NCBI RefSeq assembly: GCF_029869215.1 | Contig: NZ_JARWPM010000096.1 | Coordinates: 1-32,583, forward strand | Source: Nocardia carnea | GTDB taxonomy: Bacteria > Actinomycetota > Actinomycetes > Mycobacteriales > Mycobacteriaceae | Direction of reading: 5' to 3' | Length of the DNA stretch: 32,583 bases | Shown: piece by piece, positions 1 to 6,874 of the stretch | Position numbering within the stretch: the stretch's first letter is position 1 | Layout of the letters: each line of letters begins with the position of its first letter | Program-made: the position numbers and the translations under genes | The notes under the pieces: model-generated | What the model was told of the DNA's origin: nothing | Database searches by the model: none | The model's input: only the letters and a program-made list of their open reading frames with translations

Positions 1-292
1 GAGCACCACCGCGCGTGGCGCCCGGCGCGCCGGGAAACCCGTGGGAGCGGCCGAGTTCGTCCCCGCCGAGGCCGATCTGGACGCCGTCCGGGCGGGCCCG
101 GCGGGCGGCCCCGGCGGGGCCCCGGACCGCCACCCCCCCCCCACCCGGGGCGGGGGCGCGTGGGTTTCCGGGGCGCCGCGGGGCCCCCCGCCCGCGCCCG
201 CCCGGACGGCGTCCAGATCGGCCTCGGCGGGGACGAACTCGGCCGCTCCCACGGGTTTCCCGGCGCGCCGGGTGCCGCGCGCGGTGGTGCTC
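1..292. repeat. 97-bp fold-back inverted repeat at the window edge
   Basis: Bases 1-97 are the reverse complement of 196-292, with only two mismatches (positions 16 and 20 of the left arm). The 98-base centre (98-195) is itself a garbled, extremely G/C-rich imperfect palindrome with a run of C. Both arms encode the same peptide (AAEFVPAEADLDAV), the start of the minus-strand gene at 294. One arm difference is silent and the other changes Thr to Ala. The simplest reading is a contig-end artefact from a hairpin or chimeric read; a real inverted duplication is less likely but not excluded. Confidence 0.85.
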
Positions 293-294
293 AC
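196..294 (-). CDS. 5' fragment of a family 4/UdgX-type uracil-DNA glycosylase
   Basis: A GTG at 294 lies three bases after the stop of the upstream gene (TAG CCC GTG), as expected for the next gene of an operon. About 32 codons are readable before the fold-back destroys the frame. The visible peptide has AAEFVPAEADLDAVRA about 17 residues in. That resembles the amino-terminal stretch before the first Fe-S cysteine in UdgX-like uracil-DNA glycosylases, where xxFVPxxADLxxL is followed by a GCRGC motif. The cysteines and catalytic motifs lie outside the intact sequence, so the family is inferred from a short N-terminal similarity. Real continuation beyond 196 is not visible in this window. Confidence 0.4.
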
Positions 295-297
295 GGG

Positions 298-627
298 CTA
301 CGACCGGCCCAGCGCGTCGGCGAGCTCGTCCTTGCTCATCTTCGACCGGCCCTTGATACCGCGGCGCCGGGCCTCGTTATAGAGCTGGTCGCGCGTCTGC
401 CCCTTGGGGCCGCTGCTGTGCGACCGTTTCCCGCCGCGCCGTTGTGGTGACATATCGCGGGTCGATGACCGGCTCGCGGTTTTCGACTGCCCGGATTGGG
501 CGCGATTCTTGTTGACCGTGCGGGCGGCGATCTCCTTGGCGCGTTTTGTCCCCGCGCCCCGGTCCTGCGCCGAATCCTTGATGTGCTCGTACTGCCGTTC
601 CTGTTTGTCGGTCCATTCCTTCGGCAT
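298..627 (-). CDS. Small basic 'plasmid stabilization'-type protein with a Rho-N-like tail
   Basis: 109 residues from an ATG at 627, which has a strong AGGAGG seven bases upstream; an in-frame ATG at 675 lacks such a site. The N-terminus (MPKEWTDKQERQYEHIKDS) and the following basic segment match small actinobacterial proteins often annotated as plasmid stabilization proteins. The last ~30 residues (TRDQLYNEARRRGIKGRSKMSKDEL) look like a Rho-N/SAP-type helix-extended-helix nucleic-acid binding motif. The protein is rich in Lys, Arg, Gln and Ser and has no membrane segment, so it is probably a cytoplasmic nucleic-acid binding protein. Its exact role is unknown and the plasmid label is historical. 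It lies three bases upstream of the partial glycosylase gene, and the two were probably co-transcribed. Confidence 0.8.
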   Translation of the reverse strand: MPKEWTDKQERQYEHIKDSAQDRGAGTKRAKEIAARTVNKNRAQSGQSKTASRSSTRDMSPQRRGGKRSHSSGPKGQTRDQLYNEARRRGIKGRSKMSKDELADALGRS

Positions 628-858
628 CACACACCTCCTGTCCGGGACCGGTATACCCGCGCGCCACCGCCGCAATCAGCCGTGCCGATCACGGGCGAAT
701 CCGCCGGTCACGCCACCGGATGTGACCGGGCGAGCTGCTCGGTGACCCCGTCGATAGTCCTGCAGGCAACAGCCCCCATCTTCTGAAGTGCCCCATCCCG
801 GAGTAGTACCCGTCTGCCGTGGGATACGCGGTCGGAGTTTGCCGGCGGGCGGCGGGGG
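628..858. other. Intergenic region without a supported gene
   Basis: 231 bases between the small basic protein gene and marR. It must carry the promoter of the minus-strand operon below 627. The short frames that cross it have no family resemblance and no ribosome site, and no clear terminator hairpin was seen. Confidence 0.5.
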
Positions 859-1371
859 TCAAGTGCCGGCGCGGGGGCCTTCGGGCAGCGTGCCGTGGTG
901 CTCGCGCATGGCCGCCACCACGGCCTGCAGCACCCGATGGGCGGCGTGGAGATCGGAGGTCGGCAGGGCGGCCATCGCGGCACGGGTGCGGCGGCCGAGC
1001 GGGTGGAAGAATTCGCCGGCCACCGCCATTCCGTGCTCGGAGTAGTGCAGCAGCACGCGGCGACGATCGCGCGGGTCGGTTTCGCGGTCGATATGGCCCG
1101 AGGCGATCATCCGCTCGACCAGGTAGGTGATCGCGGCCGGTGACAGGCCCATGAGTTCGCGCAGTTGTCCCGCCGTGAGCGGGCGGCCTTCGGCGTCGGC
1201 GGTCGCGATATGCATCAACGCGCGGAAATCGGTGCTACGCAACGAATGAGAATGCGCGAACAGGTGGGCGATCTGCTCGGAGATCGCGGTGAGTGCACGG
1301 ATATCGGTGGCAACAGCGGTCTCGGCGGTTGCGCGGGTTGCGGCATCGGCCGGCTCGCCTGCTGGTGTCAC
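859..1371 (-). CDS. MarR family transcriptional regulator
   Basis: 170 residues. A winged helix-turn-helix of MarR type spans about residues 45-120: LTAGQLRELMGLSPAAITYLVERM is the recognition region, and ETDPRDRRRVLLHYSEHG is the wing with the DxRxxR signature. An Ala/Thr-rich N-terminal tail precedes it. MarR proteins are dimeric repressors whose DNA binding is relieved by small ligands. The gene is divergent from the MmpL exporter, with 85 bases between starts. A perfect 19-bp palindrome there (1429-1447) is the obvious operator, so this protein probably represses the exporter operon and perhaps itself. The ligand is unknown. Confidence 0.92.
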   Translation of the reverse strand: MTPAGEPADAATRATAETAVATDIRALTAISEQIAHLFAHSHSLRSTDFRALMHIATADAEGRPLTAGQLRELMGLSPAAITYLVERMIASGHIDRETDPRDRRRVLLHYSEHGMAVAGEFFHPLGRRTRAAMAALPTSDLHAAHRVLQAVVAAMREHHGTLPEGPRAGT

Positions 1372-1428
1372 GCGCGGGTGTCCTTCCCTGGTCGGTCAGC
1401 GCACCGAGTGTAGTCGTCGTTTGCGAAG

Positions 1429-1447
1429 TATTTCAGTTTCTGAAATA
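1429..1447. promoter_or_regulatory. Palindromic operator, probably for the adjacent MarR
   Basis: TATTTCAG-TTT-CTGAAATA, perfect 8-bp arms around three bases. It stands out as AT-rich in a GC-rich setting and ends nine bases before the MmpL GTG start, so a bound repressor would block transcription or initiation. Size and symmetry are typical of MarR operators. Confidence 0.75.
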
Positions 1448-1456
1448 GTCGGCCGG

Positions 1457-3502
1457 GTGAACGCCTGGGAGCGCTATGCCGCACTGGTCACCGGCCGCCG
1501 TTCGTGGTGGCTTCTCCTCGTTGTCGTCGCCGCGGCCTGCGGCGCGATTCTCGGCGTCGGCAGCAACGACGACGCCGGCCGGGCACCGTCCTCGCTGCCG
1601 GAATCATCGGAATCCGCGCAGGTGAAAGCTGCGGTGGCCGAATTCCCCGGGGGTGCCGACGCGCCGGTCATCCTGGTGATCAGCCGGGTCGACGACGGTC
1701 CGCTCACCGCGGCGGACACCCGAGCGGCCGAGGGTGCCGTCGTCACCATCGCGGGTACGGACGACGGCGGCCCCCGGCTCGTGGTCGCGCCCGACGGCAG
1801 GGCCGCGCTGGGCCGGGCGAGCGTTTCGGCCGACCTCAGTGGCGAAGCCCTCACCGAGGAAATCGGCCGCCTCCGCGATACGGCGGCGCAACACACACCA
1901 CCGGGCCTGACCGTGCAGATCACCGGTGGTCCGGCGTTCGGGGCCGATATCGCCGATTCGTTCGCCGGCGCGGATGTGACCCTGCTGGCGGTCACCGCGC
2001 TGGTGGTCGCGCTGCTCCTGATCGTCACCTACCGGTCCCCGGTGCTGTGGCTGTTGCCGTTGCTGGTGATCGGTCTCGCGGACCGGACGGCCACCAGTGC
2101 CGGCACCGCACTCGCCCGGCTCACCGATCTGAGTTTCGACGGCTCCACCTCGGGCATCACCAGCGTTCTCGTCTTCGGGGCGGGCACGAATTACGCGTTG
2201 CTGCTGGTCTCGCGGTATCGCGACGAACTGCACCGCTACCCCGATCACCGCCGCGCGTTGCGGGAGGCGGTGCGCCGCGCCGGTCCGGCCATTCTGGCCA
2301 GCAATATCACCGTGGTGCTCGCTCTGTGCACCCTGTTGCTGGCGACCCTGCCGAACACCCGGTCGCTGGGGTTGATGGCCGCGGCCGGATTGCTGGTCGC
2401 CGTGGTTTTCGTCCTGGTGGCGCTACCGCCGGCGCTGGCGCTGTGCGGCCGGAACGTGTTCTGGCCCTTCGTTCCCCGCCTGCGCGACGACGACATCACC
2501 GAACACGGCGTCTGGCATCGCATCGCGACCCGGGTGGTCGCCCGGCCGGTGGCCGTGGCGGCGGCCGCGATCGTGGTACTGCTCGGCTGCTGCGCCGGGC
2601 TGCTCGGCGTATCCATCGGCCTGTCGCAGACCGAGCAGTTCCGGGTGCAGGCGGAATCCGTCGACGGGCTCGATACGCTGGCCGCGCATTTCCCGTCCGG
2701 CTCCTCGGATCCGACGATCGTGCTCGCTCGCGCGGGCACCGCGGACCAGGTGCGCCGGGCATTGGCGACGGTACCGGGGATCTCGGCCGCGAATCCCGCC
2801 GGGAGTCATGCGGGTACGGACCGCTGGACGGTAACCCTCGATGCCGCACCGGAATCCGCGCAGGCCTTCGACACGATCGAGCTGATGCGCTCGGCGCTGG
2901 CGGGGGAGCCCGCGACGGACGCGCTCGTCGGCGGCAGCGACGCCCAGGCTCTCGACACCCGCGACGCCGCGCGCCGCGACCAGTTCCTCGTCATTCCGCT
3001 GATCCTGGTGATGGTCTTCGCGGTGCTGCTGGCCCTGCTGCGCGCCCTGCCTGCCGCGGTGCTGCTCATCGCGGTCACCGTGCTGAGCGCGCTGGCGGCC
3101 ATCGGTCTGGGCGGCCTGGTCGGTACCCACCTGTTCGGATTCCCGGCATTGGACACCACGACACCGCTTTTCGCATTCCTCTTCCTGGTCGCACTGGGTG
3201 TCGACTACACCATTTTCCTGGTCACCCGGGCACGTGAGGAAACCCCTGGGCACGGGACCGTGGGCGGTATGGTCCGCGCGGTGTCGGCGACGGGTGCGGT
3301 GATCACCAGCGCGGGCATCGTTCTCGCCGCGGTGTTCTGTGTCCTCGGTGTACTGCCGCTGATCACGCTCACCCAGCTCGGCATCATCGTCGGGATCGGT
3401 ATCGTCCTGGACACGTTCCTGGTGCGGACCGTGGTCATCCCGGCACTGTTCACCGTCGTCGGCCGGAAGGTCTGGTGGCCCAGCGCGCTCGCGCACAAGT
3501 GA
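1457..3502 (+). CDS. MmpL/RND family membrane transporter
   Basis: 681 residues from GTG 1457. The open frame continues upstream through the operator and into marR, so the longer start is unlikely; the chosen start gives the typical NAWERYAALVTGRRSWWLLLV N-terminus with the first membrane helix. It has two MMPL modules, each with one exported domain and a group of membrane helices. The first module holds GTNYALLLVSRYRDE near residue 243, and the second the matching GVDYTIFLVTRARE near residue 580; these carry the family's proton-relay signature. At about 680 residues it is a short MmpL without the large extra domains of MmpL3/7. Such proteins export lipids, siderophores or drugs across the inner membrane using proton motive force. 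It is the first gene of a four-gene unit and is probably MarR-controlled. Confidence 0.92.
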   Translation: MNAWERYAALVTGRRSWWLLLVVVAAACGAILGVGSNDDAGRAPSSLPESSESAQVKAAVAEFPGGADAPVILVISRVDDGPLTAADTRAAEGAVVTIAGTDDGGPRLVVAPDGRAALGRASVSADLSGEALTEEIGRLRDTAAQHTPPGLTVQITGGPAFGADIADSFAGADVTLLAVTALVVALLLIVTYRSPVLWLLPLLVIGLADRTATSAGTALARLTDLSFDGSTSGITSVLVFGAGTNYALLLVSRYRDELHRYPDHRRALREAVRRAGPAILASNITVVLALCTLLLATLPNTRSLGLMAAAGLLVAVVFVLVALPPALALCGRNVFWPFVPRLRDDDITEHGVWHRIATRVVARPVAVAAAAIVVLLGCCAGLLGVSIGLSQTEQFRVQAESVDGLDTLAAHFPSGSSDPTIVLARAGTADQVRRALATVPGISAANPAGSHAGTDRWTVTLDAAPESAQAFDTIELMRSALAGEPATDALVGGSDAQALDTRDAARRDQFLVIPLILVMVFAVLLALLRALPAAVLLIAVTVLSALAAIGLGGLVGTHLFGFPALDTTTPLFAFLFLVALGVDYTIFLVTRAREETPGHGTVGGMVRAVSATGAVITSAGIVLAAVFCVLGVLPLITLTQLGIIVGIGIVLDTFLVRTVVIPALFTVVGRKVWWPSALAHK

Positions 3503-3506
3503 AACG

Positions 3507-3884
3507 GTGCTGCGGCGCACACTCGACTTCCGCAACCCCGGGGATCTGGCGCTGACCAGGGTGAGCGAGCATGCGGTGTGGGCCGGGACCGCCCCGGAGA
3601 GCTTCCTGTACAACACCGGACGCCCCGGTCCGGTGCCGTTCGCGGAGCTGGAACGGATCGGGGTCGCCGGGTTCTACGGCCGCGGCTGCTATCTCGACCT
3701 CCCGGTCGGGACCCGGGTGATCCACACCATCGGGCGTACGGCGGCACCGATCGATTACGAGTACCGGCTCGGTGACGGCCGCGTGCTGGTGCACGGCGGT
3801 AACGATCTGCTGCAATTCGCCACCGCCGCCCGCGGTACCGGACATATGCGCGAACAGATCCTGCGCTGGCTGGCGGCCGCATGA
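3507..3884 (+). CDS. Conserved-looking protein of unknown function, first of a three-gene module
   Basis: 125 residues from GTG 3507, four bases after the MmpL stop, so translation is probably coupled. I do not recognise the family. The protein is soluble with no signal peptide or membrane segment. It is rich in Gly and aromatic residues, e.g. ESFLYNTGRPGPVPF and GFYGRGCYLDLPVGTRVIH, and suggests a small beta-rich fold. The last four bases overlap the start of the next gene (ATGA). The tight packing with mmpL and the next two genes suggests a joint function with the exporter. Confidence 0.75.
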   Translation: MLRRTLDFRNPGDLALTRVSEHAVWAGTAPESFLYNTGRPGPVPFAELERIGVAGFYGRGCYLDLPVGTRVIHTIGRTAAPIDYEYRLGDGRVLVHGGNDLLQFATAARGTGHMREQILRWLAAA

Positions 3885-4522
3885 GTATCCCCGACACCAC
3901 GATCGCTTTCCTGCACGGCGGTAGTCACGCCCCGCTCGCCACCCTCGCCGATACAGCGCTGGCGCCCTACCGGATCCGCGGGGTCCACGTGCGCACCGGC
4001 GCGCTCACCGAGCTCGCCGACGCCGAGGTGATCGTGGTGAGCGACCGGTTGCGCAGCGATCTGCTGCGCCGGTGGGCCGCCCCGATTCTCGCGGCGCTCG
4101 ACCGGGGCGCCACCGTGCTCGTCTTCGGTGAGAACTCCGTCGGCACGTGGCTGCCCGGTGTGCGGGAGGAGAGCCGGCCCACCGTGTTCTGGTGGTGGCG
4201 CACCGGCGAGGACCACCGGCTGCGGCTCCGGGCGCCCGAACATCCCGCGTGGAAGTTCTTCGCGCAGCGGGCCGTCGTCTGGCACTACCACGGCGTGCTG
4301 GAACCACCGGCCGGCGCGGTGAGTCTGGTGGATCTGCACACCGAGAACGGCGACCGCGACGGTTCCATCCTCTATATCGATGAAACCTCCACTGCGGGAA
4401 CACTTCTGGTGACGACGATGGACCCGGTGTACCACCACGGCTCCGGTTTCATGCCGGGCGCCACCCAACTCCTCTACTCGACGCTCTACTGGGCTACCGC
4501 CGGAAGAAGGAACCGATGCTGA
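3881..4522 (+). CDS. Hypothetical protein with a ThuA/class I amidotransferase-like fold
   Basis: 213 residues, starting in an ATGA overlap with the previous gene. The N-terminal beta strand and glycine turn (TIAFLHGGSHAP), the strand DAEVIVVSDRL, the strand GATVLVFGEN near residue 80 and the late LLVTTMDPVYHHGSGF resemble the flavodoxin-like core of ThuA/class I glutamine amidotransferase-like proteins. No nucleophilic Cys elbow is evident, so an amidotransferase reaction is not supported. The segment TVFWWWRTGEDH is unusually Trp-rich. No membrane segment or signal peptide is seen. The fold assignment is tentative and the substrate is unknown. Its 3' end overlaps the next gene by seven bases. 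Confidence 0.7.
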   Translation: MSIPDTTIAFLHGGSHAPLATLADTALAPYRIRGVHVRTGALTELADAEVIVVSDRLRSDLLRRWAAPILAALDRGATVLVFGENSVGTWLPGVREESRPTVFWWWRTGEDHRLRLRAPEHPAWKFFAQRAVVWHYHGVLEPPAGAVSLVDLHTENGDRDGSILYIDETSTAGTLLVTTMDPVYHHGSGFMPGATQLLYSTLYWATAGRRNRC

Positions 4523-5019
4523 CCGTCCTGGAATCCGGTGTGCCGATATCGATTTCGTACGACGACCTGATGAAGTACCACGGCCCGGGGTTCCCCGGCG
4601 GCGTCGCGCACGCCTACTGTGCCTTGCGGTATGCCGTGGCGCTGTTCGGCGAGGTCGAACGGCGCGAGGTCACGGTGCGGACCGCGTTTCCCGGACCGGG
4701 TGGCCGGGATGCCGTCGAAATGGCGCTGCGTGCGGTGACAGAAGGGCGCTACACCGTCGACCCGCAGCTGGCGGCGACGTCGCGCGGCGCCACACTCGCC
4801 CGCTACATCTGGGAATTCACCTATCGGGGCCGGACGGTGCCGCTGCGCCTGCGGGATGCCGGATTCGTCACCGCCGAGTTCATCGCTCTCGGCGCGAAAC
4901 CCGACCGGACCGGGGCCGAGGAAATCCGGCTGACGGTGCTGAAACAGGAGATGGCCGATCGGCTGTTGTCCGCCGAGGTGGACGCGGTCTACGAGGAGAT
5001 CCCACCGGCGACACGCTGA
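4516..5019 (+). CDS. Hypothetical protein, possibly FmdE-like
   Basis: 167 residues; the ATG lies inside the end of the preceding gene. Residues ~17-40 (DDLMKYHGPGFPGGVAHAYC) resemble the HGHxCPGxxxGY region that opens FmdE-type domains, but the usual metal-binding cysteine is replaced. The middle TAFPGPGGRDAVEMALRAVT and GRYTVD also follow the FmdE pattern. It would thus be a cytoplasmic FmdE-like protein without the full metal site. Function is unknown. It closes the MmpL operon; the next gene is 136 bases away and has its own ribosome site. Confidence 0.65.
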   Translation: MLTVLESGVPISISYDDLMKYHGPGFPGGVAHAYCALRYAVALFGEVERREVTVRTAFPGPGGRDAVEMALRAVTEGRYTVDPQLAATSRGATLARYIWEFTYRGRTVPLRLRDAGFVTAEFIALGAKPDRTGAEEIRLTVLKQEMADRLLSAEVDAVYEEIPPATR

Positions 5020-5155
5020 CGGGAGCCACCGCTGCGGCCCGCGCGCGAACTAGGGTCGGAGCCGGCCCGGTCGAGCCGCCACTCGCCGGGTGGGTTTTCC
5101 CGGCTCGCGTGCGGGTACGCGGTCACCGTCATCCGGTTCGGAAGGAGGGGCACAT

Positions 5156-5527
5156 ATGGCTGCCGAAGGTGTCGAGGGTTTGCGGACAGTGGTACTGGAC
5201 TGCCCGGACCCGTGGAAACTGTCCGAGTTCTATCTCGGCCTGCTCGGCGGGGAGATCGTCCGGCCGGAAAGCGACGACACCTGGGTCGCCATGGAGGACC
5301 CGCACGGGCGCCGCCTCGCCTTCCAGCTCTCCCCGGAGTACCGGCCGCCGCGCTTCCCCGATCCGGCCGGCTCGCAGCAGATTCATCTGGACATCCGGGT
5401 CAGCGATGTGGAGGTGGCCGAGCCCGCGGTGCTGGCGCTGGGTGCCACCCTCATCCAGACCACCGAAACGTTCCGGGTGTACACCGACCCGGTGGGACAC
5501 ACTTTCTGCCTGGTCTGGCTGGAGTGA
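5156..5527 (+). CDS. VOC (glyoxalase/bleomycin-resistance fold) protein
   Basis: 123 residues from ATG 5156, chosen because GGAAGGAGGGG lies just upstream; an in-frame ATG at 5090 has no such site. Two beta-alpha-beta-beta-beta modules are recognisable: LRTVVLDCPDPWKLSEFYLGLLGGEI first, then QIHLDIRVSDVEVAEPAVLALGA ending in VYTDPVGHTFCLVW. This is the actinobacterial subgroup of VOC proteins often annotated as glyoxalase-like. A conserved His (QIHLD) and a Glu near the end could be metal ligands. The substrate cannot be told. It overlaps the photolyase gene by four bases (GTGA), so the two form a unit and might share a stress-related role. Confidence 0.85.
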   Translation: MAAEGVEGLRTVVLDCPDPWKLSEFYLGLLGGEIVRPESDDTWVAMEDPHGRRLAFQLSPEYRPPRFPDPAGSQQIHLDIRVSDVEVAEPAVLALGATLIQTTETFRVYTDPVGHTFCLVWLE

Positions 5528-6843
5528 CCGCGCCCGCGGTCGCCCTGTTCACCCGGGATCTGCGGGTGCGAGACAACCCGGTACTCACGGCGGCGTATCG
5601 CGCCGGGGGAGCGGTGGTCCCGTTGTTCGTCCTCGACGAGGCCATCCTGGTGCGCCGGGCATGCCCGCCCAATCGCGCCCATTTCCTGGCGACCGCGCTG
5701 AGCGAACTCGACACCGAACTGCGCGCGCTCGGCGGGCGGCTGGTCGTGCGCTCCGGTGACGTGGCCGAACAGGTCGCGCGGGTGGCAGCCGAGACCGGTG
5801 CCGCGACGGTGCACATCGCCGCGGACGTCAGTGCCTACAGCCGGGGCCGCGAGGAGCGGCTGCGGCAGCGCTTGTCCCGGGACCGGCGCGAACTGTGCGT
5901 GCACCGGCATTCGGTGACCGTGCTCGCACCCGGCGAGTCGGCACCGGCCGGCCGTGACCACTACGCCGTCTTCACCCCGTACTTCCATCGCTGGACCGCC
6001 GCGCAACGGCGGGCACCACTACGCGCGCCACGTCGGCTCGAGCTACCCGCGATCGACCCCGGAGCGCTCCCGCGGCCGGGCGACCTCGCCGTCGGCGACC
6101 GTTCCCCGGACCTGTCCGTCGGCGGGGAAACCACGGGCCGGAGAATTGTGCGCGACTGGCTTTCCCACGGAATCACCGAATACGCCCGCGACAGCGACGA
6201 CCTCGCCGCCGACGCCACCTCCCATCTGTCGCCCTACCTGCACTTCGGTTGTCTCTCACCGGCCGAACTGGTGCACCGCACAAATGGTTCGACCGCGGGT
6301 GGCGCGGCCTTCCTCCGGCAGCTGGCCTGGCGGGATTTCCACCACCAAGTCCTGGCCGCCCGCCCCCGCGCGGCATGGCACGACTACCGGGACCGCGAGA
6401 TCCGCTGGCGCACAGACGAACAGGCGGTGCAGGCATGGACGCAGGGCCGCACCGGGTTCCCGATCGTCGACGCCGGAATGCGCCAGCTACACGCCCAGGG
6501 CTGGATGCCGAACCGCGCCCGGCTGATCGCCGCGAGCTTCCTGGCCAAATCCCTCCGCGTGGATTGGCGCATCGGTGCCCGGCATTTCCGGTACTGGCTG
6601 GTGGACGCCGACCTCGCGAACAACCAGCTCAACTGGCAGTGGGTCGCGGGCACCGGGAACGACACCCGGCCGAACCGGGTGCTGAACCCGCTGCGCCAGG
6701 CCGACCGCTACGACCCCGACGGTAGCTACGTACGCCGCTGGATTCCCGAACTGGCCGACCTGGAAAGCCTGGCTGTGCACCGGCCGTGGCGGAGCACCGT
6801 CGCCCACTATCCCGCGCCGATAATCGAATGCCCGGGCATGTGA
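5524..6843 (+). CDS. phr: Deoxyribodipyrimidine photolyase (class I type)
   Basis: 439 residues from GTG 5524, overlapping the VOC stop codon. The frame stays open upstream, but VTAPAVALFTRDLRVRDNPVL is the standard photolyase start. Residues ~1-130 are the Rossmann-like antenna domain. The rest is the helical FAD domain: HFGCLSPAELV, the LRQLAWRDFHH block, GFPIVDAGMRQL, WMPNRARLIAASFLAK and the long WRIGARHFRYWLVDADLANN / NWQWVAGTGNDTRPNRVLNP segment that wraps FAD. Such enzymes split UV-induced cyclobutane pyrimidine dimers with near-UV/blue light. The TGND where E. coli PhrB has TGTD is a variant I believe occurs in actinobacteria. The terminator hairpin begins inside the last codons and the stop codon lies in its loop. 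Confidence 0.93.
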   Translation: MTAPAVALFTRDLRVRDNPVLTAAYRAGGAVVPLFVLDEAILVRRACPPNRAHFLATALSELDTELRALGGRLVVRSGDVAEQVARVAAETGAATVHIAADVSAYSRGREERLRQRLSRDRRELCVHRHSVTVLAPGESAPAGRDHYAVFTPYFHRWTAAQRRAPLRAPRRLELPAIDPGALPRPGDLAVGDRSPDLSVGGETTGRRIVRDWLSHGITEYARDSDDLAADATSHLSPYLHFGCLSPAELVHRTNGSTAGGAAFLRQLAWRDFHHQVLAARPRAAWHDYRDREIRWRTDEQAVQAWTQGRTGFPIVDAGMRQLHAQGWMPNRARLIAASFLAKSLRVDWRIGARHFRYWLVDADLANNQLNWQWVAGTGNDTRPNRVLNPLRQADRYDPDGSYVRRWIPELADLESLAVHRPWRSTVAHYPAPIIECPGM

Positions 6844-6857
6844 GGCATGCCCGGGCA
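6829..6857. terminator. Bidirectional terminator between photolyase and DoxX-like gene
   Basis: Perfect 12-bp arms TGCCCGGGCATG / CATGCCCGGGCA around TGAGG. It sits between two convergent genes; the photolyase stop codon is the first part of the loop. There is no T-tract, as is common in actinobacteria. Confidence 0.85.
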
Positions 6858-6874
6858 GGTTCGACAACGGGTGA

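Noticed and set aside
2423..3616. 397-codon minus-strand frame opposite mmpL
   Set aside because: It is an Arg/Asp/Gln-rich shadow of the well-supported MmpL gene.
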